From assembly GCA_963556195.1 (NCBI GenBank), contig OY744533.1, forward strand, positions 49,098,749 to 49,162,748: 64,000 nt of DNA, in the 5' to 3' direction. Position 1 is the stretch's first letter. Every line of letters begins with the position of its first letter. The DNA is from Sepiola atlantica. Taxonomy: Eukaryota; Mollusca; Cephalopoda; Sepiida; Sepiolidae. A program made the translations under genes and the position numbers. This document shows positions 32,691 to 44,560 of the stretch, one piece after another. The notes under the pieces were generated by a model. The model did no database searches and was not told the origin of the DNA. It saw only the letters and a program-made list of their open reading frames with translations.

Positions 32691-33482
32691 TGATAAACTG
32701 TTTTGTTTGGGGAATTAATTATACCCATCCTGGAACGGGTATTTGTCTAGGTTTGTTTTAATAAATTTGTTTTATGTTGCCAGAATTAACTAGTCTGAAG
32801 GGACTATAAATAGTTTGTATATGTTATTTTAGAAATAAAAATATAATTGATTTCCAATGTTGAATTCTGGGTATATTTATGACTGTTTAACTGTTGGACT
32901 ACAATACAACAGATTGGTGATGATGGATTTTGTATTGACCGATGCAATATTAACAGAATTACAACCAAAGACACAAAGGAAATCAAGTTAAAAAAAAAAC
33001 ATAGAGGACTTTAAAAAATTTATGTTGGAAATTTTCAACCAATAAGAAAAATAGCATAGTCATGAGATGGAAACACTCGAAAAATGGCACCGAGAAGATG
33101 ATTTAAAAATTGCAATCTAGTGAAACCACGAAAAGTGAAGCACTGTATAACAAGGGACCACTATGTTTAATAAAGAATGTAAGTTTTCTAAGTTAACATT
33201 ATAATAATTTTCAAAACGGTGGAACTTTGAAGGAATTTCATTTTTGCGCTCAGATTAAAACACATAACCAGTGTATAAAGACCATGATTCACTTTGTGAT
33301 TCTATGACCAATTCCATTGAAATGAATGATATAAGTGTTAATGCGGTTCTGTTTTAAAATGTTTTACTGGTGTCACTGCCAATCAATGGCCTTAAAGATT
33401 TGGTGAAGCAATTTTAAAATGTTGAATAATTGATTGGTTCCTCTTGTTTTTTGTTGTTGGTGGGGTTTGTATAAATTAGGGG
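32691..33482. other. No gene seen
   Basis: AT-rich, no recognisable feature. Confidence 0.45.
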
Positions 33483-34570
33483 CAAAGCGGGTGACGTGAA
33501 GGTTGTTCAAGCAATGGACAAAAATGCTCAAAGTCATGTTAGTATTAACAGCACATTTAGTAACAGTTTTAATGTTAAAGTAAGAGTACATAAGGAATCT
33601 ATACTGAGTCCATTGCTTTTCATTTGTGTCTTAGAAGCCTTGTTTAGGGAATTCTGTATGGGTTGTCTGAAAGAGATGCTTTATTCTAATGATTTAGTGT
33701 TTGACTGTGAAACAATGGAAGGTCTACTTGTTCAGACTTGGAGGAAAGCTATCGAAAGTAAAGTGAATATTACCAAGACCAAAATGATCATCAGTGGTTA
33801 TAGTGTTGGAAAGCACCCAGAAAGTTCCCGTATTCAGTGTGTGGAAAGGGAGTTGGGAGTGATTCAAACTTTTGTGGTACCTGTAAGCATTGGATACGCA
33901 AGAAATGCAGTGATACTGCAGGTAGTTTGAGATGATAACCAGTTTGTGTGCAAGAAGTGTAAGACACTAGAAACCAATAAGAACTTGGATGTGGAAAAAG
34001 TATATTTTGATGACAAGGTTATTGATGTTGTCCAGAAGTTTTGTTTCCTTGGTGATGTCATTGGAGCACAGAGAGGAGCTGGTGTTGTTGTGATAGCAAG
34101 AGTTAGAAGTGGATGGAGTAAGTTCAAGGAACTTCTGCCACTACTAACCAGGAGAATGTTACTGCTATCAACCAAGGGAAGAGTCTATCAGGCATGTGTG
34201 CGGTGTGTGATGATGTATGGATGTGGAAGCTGGTCTATGAAGGATGAGGATATGTGTTACATGGAAAGAAATGATATGAGAATGATGCAAATGATGACTT
34301 CAAGGAAGATTACATGTGATCAGTATAAGGAAATGTGTGCAGAACAGGAGACCTCGTTGATTTGGTCACATTGAAGGAAGGAATGAGTGTTTGAGTTAGT
34401 AGTTGTAGAACAGTTGAGGTAGCAGGATCACTTGGCAGGGGAAGACCAAGAAAATTATGTGAGGAAGTGATGAAGATGGATTTGAGAAAGAGGGATAGAG
34501 ACCTAACCAGAGATATGTTAGTTTTTGGAATTCAATTTCTAAATGTCAGCATGTAAAACAGACATTAAAC
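33483..34570 (+). mobile_element. LINE, RTE-like family A, RT palm remnant to 3' end
   Basis: Starts inside the RT: AGDVKVVQAMDKNAQSHVSI, GVKQG-like VKVRVHKESILSPLLFICVL (RT block before the active site), then YSNDLVFDCETMEGL where YADDL is expected, so the catalytic pair is ruined. VNITKTKMIISGY and the cysteine-poor relic of a zinc-binding segment follow to 33930. A second frame from 33946 gives CKKCKTLETNKNLDVEKVYF, FCFLGDVIGAQRGAGVVVIA, RSGWSKFKELLPLLTRRMLL, GRVYQACVRCVMMYGCGSWS and MERNDMRMMQMM. The 3' UTR ends GCATGTAAAACAGACATTAA and a TGATGATAT tail. Frameshifts make it inactive. Confidence 0.85.
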
Positions 34571-34589
34571 AAAATATGATGATATGATT

Positions 34590-34855
34590 AGTTGATATTA
34601 TGTTTTGGAATTTTTGAGATGAGGTCTGATAATTTGTAGTGTTTATATTATTTGGACTACTGTTCTCATCTTGGATGCTATTCTCACAATGTTTCAATCG
34701 TGGATTAAATAAAGGGTTCCGTTTGAAATTCTGTACAGATTTCTGATTTCGACAAGCCGTACCTGAAGAAAGTTGGAAGTTACATTGACCAAAATATTGT
34801 GAGAATAAAATTCAAGATGAGAACAGTAGTCTGAATAATCTAAAAAATACATGAT
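34590..34855. mobile_element. Palindromic repeat P, copy
   Basis: Left end TTTTGGAATTTTTGAGATGA, ATTTGGACTACTGTTCTCAT; centre CGTGGATTAAATAAAGGG; right arm ACCTGAAGAAAGTTGG, GTTACATTGACC, GAGAACAGTAGTCTGAATAA. The left arm is cut short. Confidence 0.75.
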
Positions 34856-35575
34856 TAGTTGATTAAAAGGGAATGTTCGACGAAAAACATTCTTTTAAAA
34901 AAGAAAAAAAAATTATATTTGCAAAAATGAGGGGAAAAATACTTGACTGTATTTTCTTGCATATAATGACTTGTGTATAATACATACTGGTGACTTGTTG
35001 GAATGGCTGCATAGACACTTTGATGATTGTATCATCAGTAGGCAGTATGATCCTGAATGGGCTTCACAATCACATTAACTCACCCATATTTTTTTTATTT
35101 CTGCGGTTATTTCAAAGATAATGTCTATCAAAACAATTTCCAGGCTATTCCTGAACTGAAAAGTGCTCACTGCTAAAATCAGGGCAGTACCAAGAGAGGA
35201 GTGTGTCAGAGTTATTGACAATTTTGTGTATCGTATCCAGGTGTGCTTATTGATTGCCGATGAAACCAAAACTGTTCGATATATATGAATGAAACCTAGT
35301 GGGCAAGCCAAGTATAGACTAAAGTCTATTTATACCAAATATGGTTGGATTGCAGAAAGGATTGTGAATTTTATTGACGATTTCGTGGATGGAATTTTTG
35401 AGTGTGTCACCCTGTACTTTTGCTTTCATCAAGATTTAAAAAAAAAAAATCAAATTAAATCTTTCTCAAACTATTTACTTTGAAAAGCTTGCATAACTTT
35501 TAAGAAAATAATGTATATAAATTTATGAGATACTTTCACAAAGAGACATCTACCCTTTTTTTTTATCTCCACCAG
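34856..35575. other. Unrecognised; possible decayed transposase tail
   Basis: 35160-35290 in the plus frame resembles RAVPREECVRVIDNFVYRIQ, reminiscent of the C termini of Tc1/mariner transposases, but there is no supporting DDE block or TIR. The rest has no coding signal. Confidence 0.3.
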
Positions 35576-36075
35576 GGCAAAGGATATATTTTCGGTAGAG
35601 TTTATTTGTTTGTGGACAGCCTAGCATCCATATCGCTTGACCAGTAATCACCAAACTTGGTCAAAATATCCATCATGGTTTAACTTAGAACTAATTTAAT
35701 TTGGGGATATCTAGGTCACAGTCATGGAAAAGGTCACATTTTTGGCAATAACTTATCTTCTGCTCATTGTAGAGACTCACTATCTGGCCCATATTGTAGT
35801 CAATGAAGTTCCGCATCTTATATGACATTCACCTTTGACCATGAAAAGTTCGGCCATGATCGAAATTTTCTGAAATTTTATGTATAGATCAAATGCTCGT
35901 TTATAACAGTAACCACCATGCATAATTTCAGCCTGATCAGAAAAATAGTTTTTGAGTTATGAACGTTTCCATGGCATAACTTCGGGAATACTTAATACAA
36001 TATGGAGAAGTTAGGCTCAGATAAGACTTTGGCCCATCCTTACGTTGTCAGGCAGAGGTATGCAGTCTCATGACT
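35576..36075. repeat. Probable dispersed repeat, unclassified
   Basis: AGGGCAAAGGATATATTTTC, GTTTATTTGTTTGTGGAC and ACCAAACTTGG followed by blocks like GACCTTTGACC-type text resemble a common invertebrate repeat style. No second copy is in the window, so this rests on appearance only. Confidence 0.35.
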
Positions 36076-37139
36076 GACTTATGATCTTGTTTTTTTCTTT
36101 ATTCAAAGTAATATTTGACTGATTTGTCTGCTACTAATTTCTGCAAGGAAGTGATTTACAATTAATGCCTGATTTGCGTCATTTTTTTTTTTTTTTGAAA
36201 GCTGTGACCTCACCATAAATTACTTTTTCCTCTGTTGGGGGAGGGAGATCGATTTGACTCCGGTTGAACTCTTTTTCTGCTTATACAGGGTGGGACATAA
36301 AGATATTTAATATTTTGAATGGATATTGAAAAAAAGAAGTACACAATTATCTAGAAAAACAACTTTCTATATTTCTAAGAACTATATAAAAATAGTTTTG
36401 TATCAATCTGTTTATATACTATTAAACAGTTATGGTGTTTTGGGTGTTTATCTGTTTGTACGCAAATAGAAACATGTGATTGGTTGACAAAAAAGAAGAG
36501 GCAGAGTACACATTACTAAGGGAGTAGTTTTTAGGATGTCAATACCTGAGTTCGAATGTCATGTAAGTGTAAAAGGTTTGAAAAAATTGGGTGTGATTTA
36601 TAAACTTGAATAAATTAACATAACATAATAACATTACATAAATATTTTTTTTTTAAAACGAAGTGACCGCTTTTGATTTTTTATCATCTGTAGACATAAA
36701 GGGTATTTGGCATTAGTTCAAACAAAGTGAATTATTTTTGCTTAGACATAATTTATAATGATTTTTTTACCAATTAAAAACAATATGTAAATACTTTCAT
36801 CATAGTTACTTACTCTCTTATGCAAATCCTATGTAGCATATTTTTTTCTACAAAATTTCACCAATATTTTTCTTTGTACTAACTATATAATAGAGTGGTA
36901 GAAGCTAGGTGAATTGACATACCCAGTATAAACTAGTGGGTTTAAAAAATGATAGCAGACAATAGTGACCATTTATTTGCAGTACATTTTTTAAATTAAA
37001 TTCATTTACTAATGAGTCATCACTTATCGAGGATAAGGGCTGATAAGATAGATGGATTATCAGTTAAATGATGAAGAATATTATGAGATGATTGTTCATT
37101 CCATTGATCATTTTCAATGATTATTTATGAGGACGGTTT
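36076..37139. other. No gene seen
   Basis: AT-rich; ACAGGGTGGGACATAAAGAT at 36285 could be a mariner end, but no partner was found. Confidence 0.4.
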
Positions 37140-37742
37140 ATGACAAGTATTTGAAGACGACTATCTTGTAGCCAGCATGGAAGTTATTCCATGGTAATGT
37201 GTGTCACAAATGGGAAGTTCTTGGAAAGAAAGTCTGTTCATGGAATTTCTATTTGATGTTAGACACACAGTGGAAGAAAGGAAAGTTCTTTGCAGTTATG
37301 GTAAGAAGATGAGTTGTTGCTGTAAATGTCTTCAAGGAAGCTCAGTCGAACACCTTCCATGGAAATAGCGATAGAGTTGAGAAAAACTAGCAAAGTTTCT
37401 TCTGTTAGAAAGGGACTGTAGAGAACAGCAGAGATCATTCTCCACTAGATTGCGAAGTCGATTTTGTACTCAGTCAAGGCAAGAAAGAGTCCTCTGAGTA
37501 GCACCTTACTAGATGTGGCAGCAATACTGGGTCTTATATAGGTAGAGCATTGCATCCAGAGTTAGGTGCTTCCTGGAGCAGTAGAATAATCCAAACATTT
37601 TTCCAGCAACATTGATGCAGTCTTTTCCGAAAGTTATGTGTCCTCTCAGGTTGAATTGTGTTATTTTCTCTCCTTCCTTCATATCTTCAAGAGTTTGAGG
37701 AAGATGAAAAATATGTTTGTACCTACAATATTGTTCTGGCAA
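37140..37742 (-). mobile_element. LINE 3' part, family B relative
   Basis: Minus-strand frames give LRGHITFGKDCINVAGKMFG, LFYCSRKHLTLDAMLYLYKT and QYCCHI, then RVQNRLRNLVENDLC, LQSLSNRRNFASFSQLYRYF, HGRCSTELP and finally EQTFFPRTSHL. These parallel KKVGFLYRASKLLTPD..., LDKVQKRV..., HHRNVAALYLFYNYFNG and FYSNIFLPRAAGLWNSLP of the copy at 9624. Frameshifts separate the blocks. It belongs to a subfamily distinct from 9624; the copy at 57370-57580 is closer to it. Confidence 0.75.
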
Positions 37743-38096
37743 AATGTTTGCAGCAGTCTGTCTTTGTAAAACAGTTGGGAATCAAATTACTTTTTAGCCA
37801 ACGTTCCACTTCAGAGTTGTTAGTCAGAATTTTTTATCAGTTGAGTATGCTTCTTTTTTTTATCGACGACTCGTGAGTCTGATTTTCTTCAGCTGACTCC
37901 CCACATCTGCTTATGAATTCCATTCTATATTGTGTTTGTATCATCAAAAATGTCCTTTGTCAAGAGACAATTAAATAGTCGAAGCTACTTGTATTCTCAT
38001 TGCAACAAGAGAAACATTCTCAAATCAATTGTCCTTTATTCGTTGGGGCTCTAAAATCACTTTCACTAATACATTTGAGATATGTATGAATATAAA
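37743..38096. other. No gene seen
   Basis: No recognisable feature. Confidence 0.4.
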
Positions 38097-38347
38097 TCAT
38101 GTTTGTATTATTTGGACTACTGTTCTTATCTTGGATGTTATTCTCATGTTTTGGTTGATGTAACCTCCGACCTTTTTTAGGTGTATCTTGTCAAACTCAA
38201 GATTCCCGAGTCCAACAAGATACACCTGAAGAAGGTTAGCGATTACATTGACCAGAACACTGTGAAAATAACATCCAAGATGAGAACAGTAGTCCGAATA
38301 ATCCAAATAATAAAAATTATCAATCCTCATCTAAAAAATTCCAAAAC
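38097..38347. mobile_element. Palindromic repeat P, copy with both arms
   Basis: Left arm TATTTGGACTACTGTTCTTA, TGATGTAACCTCCGACC; right arm CAACAAGATACACCTGAAGA, AGGTTAGCGATTACATTGAC, GAACACTGTGAAAATAACAT; end TATCAATCCTCATC, AAAAAATTCC. The arms meet with almost no centre. Confidence 0.8.
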
Positions 38348-39379
38348 ATAAATCATGTTCTCCTGGTTAAAATAGGTGAAATAATAGGATGGACTGGACT
38401 CTTAAGCATTAAGAGCAGATATTCATCGAAAGGGAAAACTGATATAAGAACATTTCTTCCCTGCCTTTATACGTATTGTTTCCTGTCGTTGTTGATTTAA
38501 GCCTGCCACTTGAGTTAAGTTGATTATGCAACCTTCTATTCACTATAAAATTCTAATTGTACATCCTTTCAGAGTGTATCACATGTGTCGTGAAAGGTCT
38601 TCATTCTTTTTCATGACTTCATTTTCTCTTTGGTTGGTGAAAAAAAACAGGTAATCTCTCAATAAGATATTCGATTTTTGGTGAAGTAAATGTCATTCAA
38701 CTGACTAAAAGAATTGAAGAAATCACTTTGTATTAACTTGATCAGCCCTAAAGAGATTTTAATATTTGAACGAATGCTATTTTCAAAGGCATGTGTTCAC
38801 TCAGTAGACGGTGTCTCGAATGACATTGTTGTGGACCCTGTTAAATCAATAGAAAACATGACAAATATTAAGAAAATAAAGTAGACAATGATTATCATTA
38901 ATTTAATGAACACTATTTATTTACAAGAAGGAAAATGTTGTAATTTGTTGTGGTTGCAGGTGTGTGCATATGACATACCTATACATATATATATATAAAG
39001 CAAAGTTGTCTTTATGTGAGTATCTGTGTCATGGCATCACAGTTATATGGTTGATCTAAGAGTCAAACTAACTACAGATTTGGAATCAGCACCTCTTTAT
39101 CGATATCAGAAGTTCTTGAACCTTTTTTAAAACTCCTTATTCAAAATTAAAAGTATGAAAAAATAACATTAGAAACTAATGTTCCGACATTTTAAGCGTT
39201 CCCTTTCCAGTTTAACATTTTTTATTATTTTACGACCTTAAGATAAATAAAAAATAAGTTAAGATTATTTATTTTATTTTTTTAAGTCAAATAATTATAC
39301 ACATTTGATATCTTTTTTTTAATTAAAAATGGAACTTTTCTTTATTTCATTATTTATTTTAGTCAATCTAACTATTTTA
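38348..39379. other. No gene; possible Helitron 5' end near 38985
   Basis: TATATATATATAAAGCAAAG then TGTCTTTATGTGAGTATCTG resembles Helitron starts. Otherwise AT-rich. Confidence 0.35.
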
Positions 39380-41880
39380 GATCTATGTGGAGAGATAAAA
39401 CCAATTTTTTTATTTCGTATCCCTATGCAAAGGTTGAGAAAGATGCTATCGACAACAGGGTTCCATACATATTCCTCTGTCAAAGTTTGACGGGAAAGCC
39501 AGTCTCTCGGCATGTCGATGATACGTCAATTCGAGCATCCCCAAGCCTGCCTCACATGGACGTTGAATACAGACCTGTTTATGAACCCAGTGCCTCTTTC
39601 CATCCCAGAGAAGTGAGGACAGAAGGCACCAGAAGACCTTTAATCAGTTCGCAGGCAGGGGAAGTACGGCCAGTCAGTAAAGGATGAGAGGAAAAACATA
39701 AGTGGTGCACACCTCAACTTTACCCTTTAAGGAGAGTTTCCTTTGAAGGCAGCAGAAAAAAGCCGGAAGGGTGGCGTTACCACTCCAGGCACACAACCGC
39801 TGCGGTTGATTTTGGCCTCTGTCACCCTTCCGCTGTCTTGGAAGCACGACACAAAGACGGTGATGTCATCAGCAAATGCAGAAACCCTGGTTCGCACCTC
39901 GCCAGGCAAAGCAATTCCACATAGGACCAGACTTGCCTTCCCGCTCCTTAGCTTGTACAGTAGCGGTTCCAACACAAGAATGTAGAGCAGTATTGACGCA
40001 CTGACCGGTAGATAGCGAAAGATTGTGAATACTTTTCGTTTACCTGCACCACTGCCGTCGGCAACCGATACAAAGCAGAGATCCATTTGCAGAAGTCTTG
40101 TCTCTAAAATAGATGCCAAGAAGTGATGGTCGACCCTGTCGAAAGCTTTGGACTGATCCAAGTTGATCAGCATGGCCTCTGTGTCATCTTCTAGGATTGT
40201 ACGAATCAGATGCAAGTTGTTCTAGATCGATCTCTCCTTCACAGCGTAGTTCTGCTCGAGATTGATCAATTCTCTGATAACACCTTGCAACCGGTTCGAT
40301 AGGATCTTGGCAAAAAACTTTAACTCTGTGTTTAGTAGAGTTATGGGCCTGTAATCCTCTAGTTCCTCCCTACCATGCCTGTCTCGCTTGTTCAGCATTG
40401 TGATTACTCTCTTGGTGACTTAAATCTCGATAGAAACCTTGGTCAAACCAATGGTTGAAAACATGTTCAACAGCCTCAAATACAATTCATAGGGCAGATC
40501 ATCAAATCACGGCGCTCCGTAACCCTGTCTGCGCAACCAGCCAAATAGTTGCCGAACTTCTGGACCAGGAGGTTGTGCAGTCGGGTGAATCACTCTTCAA
40601 AATGCTCCCAAAATCCCTTGCAGATCTCCGGAGTCGATCCCAGAGTACGTCCATCTGGGTGCTTGACCTTTGCCAATGTACCTATCCGAGCCATGCCGGG
40701 AAACTTCCTTATGCTCATCTGCGTAAGAGTTCATGGCTTTATTAGAAACTTTCCTTAGCCTAGCCTGAACTACTTAACCCTTGTAACGCTCGCTAGCCTC
40801 ACGTCATAGGTCCTGCTTAGCCAGTTCTATGCTTACAGTATCCCCCCCACCCCAGCCATCTCCCGGGTTAGTTTCTCTTAATCTATCTTCGCCTTGGTCT
40901 TATCTAGTGCAAGACACTGAGCGTATTTGACAGAGAAGCTTCTGATCATAGTTTTCAAGCTAACCCACCACTTATGATAACCACCTTTACTAAAGCCCAC
41001 TGGATAAGTAGTTGTAGGATTTCCAAGAAGTCTTGTATCTACATCAAGGAGGTATTCAACTTCCAGTACCCGGCTATTTCCTAAATTCAACTAGGCCATA
41101 ACTAGTTTATGGTTCGATTGGCCTAGCTCGTAGAACATTGACCTAGCTAGTAGAACAGAGGACACAATGTAAAGTCTGTCGCCTTTTCTAACTAACATCC
41201 AAATAAGTATTCTGGTAGAAAGGCACCCGATTTGTCCATCTCCATGTCTCCCCGGATGATTGACACAAAACCTGTCAGCAAGATCGCATCTAGCCATCAG
41301 ATCAGCCAGGTTTGTCTCGCACCCCCCCCCCCCACCGACCGTATCTATCTTGGGATCAAGGTTGGCATTCGAATCTCCCATTAAAACTATGCGTTTCGGA
41401 CATGCGCCAAATGTATCCAGATCCTGAAAAACGGAGACCCTCTCTCAAGCAATGCTAGGCACATGAACCACAACGATCCGAAACACAAAATCTTTTACGG
41501 CAATATCGGCCACGACCAGCCTGCCTCTGCATCCCCATGGATAACGTTGACCGTTGCGGTCAGGGTGTGTTTCACAAGCAAGAAGACACCCTTCCCCTGG
41601 GAATTACCATATGCTGAAAAGATGTCAAAGTCTCTGGTCAGCACCTGACAATCCCTAGACGAAACAAAGTGTGTCTCTTTGATTGCAGCTACATCCATTC
41701 TAGCGACAAAAGATCTCTCAGGAAGCGAACCGCCCGGTTTGAAGACCTCAAGCCCCTTGCATCCAAACTAGCCAAGCGCAGTCGTGGACTTACCTTAAAC
41801 AGTGTCGCACCCAATTTCGAAATCTGCCGGCAAAAGGATGTTGACGCCATGCTCAATGTGACCAATTCTCTATTATCCTG
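39380..41880 (-). mobile_element. Tx1/L1-like LINE, nearly complete ORF2, dead
   Basis: Read on the minus strand, in order. Endonuclease: VAAIKETHFVSSRDCQVL (41690-41640) and MGDSNANLDPKID (41381, the GDFN-type motif). Linker: SLKTMIRSFSVKYAQCLAL. RT: DYRPITLLNTELKFFAKILS and NRLQGVIRELINLEQNYAV (about 40360-40230), NLHLIRTILEDDTEAMLINL, DQSKAFDRVDHHFLASILET (palm A, 40150), VLEPLLYKLRSGKASLVL, and VRTRVSAFADDITVFVSCFQ (active site FADD, 39880). C-terminal region: FNVHVRQAWG and CRDWLSRQTL-like text to 39380. The enzyme would nick DNA and reverse-transcribe its own RNA. Several frameshifts and stops break it. GC is much higher than its surroundings, suggesting a younger insertion. Tx1-like assignment is from the FDRVDH...SAFADDITVFV style. 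Confidence 0.85.
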
Positions 41881-42009
41881 ACTGCTGTGTGCAATGCCGC
41901 TGACGTTCAGGGGAAATGTTTTACAGCCCTACAAAAAGAAGGATGCACCAAAATTGGGACACTTCCTTTGCATTCTGGTAACCTTTATTCCTCATCGTAA
42001 GTTTCAAGC

Positions 42010-42815
42010 AAAACCTTGTTCTCCTCCATGGTTTTCATCTGTTTGTGCTTTTGCCATTGCCCACCGTAACCATTACTTTAATCATTATCGTTAGGATGGT
42101 TTTGAGACTTCTAGCAAATCTTACAGAAGAGCTAGCAATGCCTGCAAGAGAGCAATCTCTGAAGCTAAGTCTAGCTATTCTCCAAAGATTCATGACTCTA
42201 TCTCATCTCAAAGGGTTGGCTCTCGTGATTTTTGGAGAATCTGCAAAAGTGTTCTTAATAGTGGCAAGTCTGCTATTCCTCTTCTTTTTAATGTTCTTCA
42301 TGTTATTTCAATTTCTAAGGATAAGGTTGATCTCTTTGCTCCTCTTTTTGCTGACAATTCTTCTCTTGATGATTCGGGTACTGTTCTTCCTAATTTTCCT
42401 TTGAAAACTGATCAGTCTCTTGATTCTGTCATTATCACTCCAAAGATAGTTGCTAAGGTTCTTTCTGATCTTGACCAGTCTAAGGCTTCCGATCCTGATT
42501 CAATTCCTGTTGTCGTTCTCAAGCGTTATGCTCCTAAACTTTTTTCTATCCTCTCTAAATTATTCAATCTCTTTTTGTTTCAGTCTTGTTCCCTTCTTGT
42601 TGGAAAAAGTCCTCTATTGTCCCTATCTTTAAAAAATGCTGGTGATTGGTCTGACCCAACTAAGTATTGTCCTGTTAGTCTCCTCTCTGCTTTAAGCAAG
42701 GTTTTTAAAAAGTTTGGTCAACAACAAGCTTGTTCATTTTCTGGAAAGTCTGGGCCTCTTTAGTGATGTTCAGTATGGCTTTCGTAGTTTTCGTTCCTTT
42801 TTTTACTTTTAATTT
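42010..42815 (+). mobile_element. LINE linker and RT N-terminal fragment, family B-like
   Basis: Frames give PWFSSVCAFAIAHRNHYFNH, SYRRASNACKRAISEAKSSY, RVGSRDFWRICKSVLNSGKS, LFADNSSLDDSG, KIVAKVLSDLDQSKASDPDS, IPVVVLKRYAPKLF and NAGDWSDPTKYCPVSLLSAL. W..I...L..GKS, D..KA.GPD.IP and the YRP[IV]SLL-like block are the start of a CR1/Jockey-group RT. It stops near 42815, before the active site. It parallels 4550-5000 of the LINE at 3490-5305 (NLDASMATALDNIPIIVLKK). Confidence 0.8.
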
Positions 42816-42899
42816 TCAGCAATTGATTTTAGTTGTGTTTACCTTTCCTGTGAAAATTAAATAAATAACTTCTCTAATTAAATACCTTGTTTTTAAGGC

Positions 42900-43345
42900 A
42901 AAATATAAATATTAAAAGTTTTGATATTAGTGTAGATTAACACCCTTAGCTACACCCATCCTCAGGAAAAAATGAGATTCTACTTTTTTTAGGCGATTAC
43001 GTGTGAATACCCTGAAAATCCTGGCGGAAAGAGATAAAAAGAACAAAATTATTTTAAAATTTAGAGTTAGGTATCAGTTTTGCATATAAATTCTAGAGTT
43101 TTATGGCAGTTAACCATTTTTTTTTTTTTTGCTATTGGAGATAAATTTAGTGCATTATTTTTTTTGGGGGGGGTGTGATCCACTATTTTTAAGCGATTAC
43201 GTGTGGTTTTAAGGCCTTGCCAGTCGGACTTAGGGTTAGTGTTAAAAATATATTAGTTAACTGTTTGAATGACTCTAAAAAGTAGAATCTCATTTTTTAA
43301 GGGGGTGAGGGATAATTTAGCTGATGGTGTTAATCTATAAATTTA
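42900..43345. repeat. Repeat F, two inverted units
   Basis: TAGATTAACACCC...GCGATTACGTGTG on the left faces GCGATTACGTGTGG...GTGTTAATCTA on the right. The right unit is the one matching 23690-23885. Poly-T and poly-G tracts lie between them (43121-43170). Confidence 0.65.
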
Positions 43346-43834
43346 CTAAAGTTTGTTAAAATTATGGAATTCTTTGAGTAAAAACAGTTTTTTAACTATA
43401 TAATTAATTGCTGCTCAGAGGGTGGGTAGGTTTTGCTAGTAACTAAATAAACAGAGGTAGCTAATTAAATTAAAATCAAATGTTATGTTTGAGAGCCTCT
43501 AATACAATGGAATTATATTATGAAACATGTTCTTGGAGTTCAGGTTGTTACTATCAACATGGGGGAGAGGTATCAGGAATTATGAGAACCTATTGATATA
43601 ATAATGCTATTAATTCTATGAACAAATAAAGTGTCAAGATATTTTTCTTACCACATTTGATTTCTATTATCTTCACTTTTTATATTGCCACACCCGTTTT
43701 TTTTTCCGTTTTTTATTTATTTATTCAAAAAACCACCCGCATGTAAGCTATTATCGCCTGTTAATCCCTGGATTATATTCTTAACCAGATTATTGAATGT
43801 CACTCTTCCTAGTTGTCTTAAAAAGTGACATTTA
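43346..43834. other. No gene seen
   Basis: AT-rich, no recognisable feature. Confidence 0.4.
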
Positions 43835-44165
43835 TAAAAACTAGCAAATATATGCTCCCCCCCCCCCCCCTCGTTGCATATTTTTGCAAAGCTGAGAGGA
43901 TGATATCATGAAGAACGAACTACATACACTGACCCAAAGGAGGAGGTAATGACTGAGAGGATGATATCATGACAAACGAACACTACCCCCCCCCCCCTTT
44001 TCCCAAAAATGTCTGGGAGCTATATGATAACAGAATAGATAGTACATTACCCCTACCACACACACACACACACAAAAAGAAGGTAATCCTGGAAGAATGG
44101 TATTGTGAGGAACGAACGTACACTATATCCCCCCCCCCTCCCCCCAAAAAAATAAAGCGGTGATG
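43835..44165 (+). mobile_element. Minisatellite-bearing element, copy 4, partial
   Basis: Terminal hairpin at 43844-43887 (GCAAATATATGC against GCATATTTTTGC) with a poly-C loop. Units follow: GAGAGGATGATATCATGA, AAAGGAGGAGGTAATGAC. C runs, a (CA)n tract at 44060 and decay have blurred the later units. Confidence 0.6.
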
Positions 44166-44384
44166 ACTGAAAGGGAAACTTTTTTCGCATATTCAAAAAA
44201 AAAGAAAAGTTTTGTTATCCCCATCAAACGCAGAAATGAAAATTGTGTGGAAAAATATTGTCGCCATCTTTATAAACAAATAGAAATAAATATGCTAGCT
44301 AAGAAATAACGATAACTTCCTTTAAAAGTTTTCTAATTAAAAAGACATGTTTATAAACTTGAGTTATCGTTCTTTTTTTTTTTT

Positions 44385-44560
44385 TAATGAACAGAAACCA
44401 CCACTTTATCAAGGCCACCCGTGGACAAGTGTTAATGTGATTTCTATCTGGGTTTGATGGAAGCGTTTTCAGTGGAATGACTTGGATTTGAACCTGGCAC
44501 ACCCAGGTTCTCAGTCCGCGTCGATACCAACTAAGCCACTGTGCCATCCTTAGCTAGCCT
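44385..44560 (-). mobile_element. tRNA-headed SINE, family T2
   Basis: On the minus strand: GGCACAGTGGCTTAGTTGGT (A box), CGCGGACTGAGAACCTGGGT and GTGCCAGGTTCAAATCC (B box). It matches the head at 55463. The tail differs: GGTGGTTTCTGTTCATTAAA. Confidence 0.75.

Noticed and set aside
36285..36320. Mariner TIR at ACAGGGTGGGACATAAAG
   Set aside because: No inverted partner or transposase remnant was found nearby.
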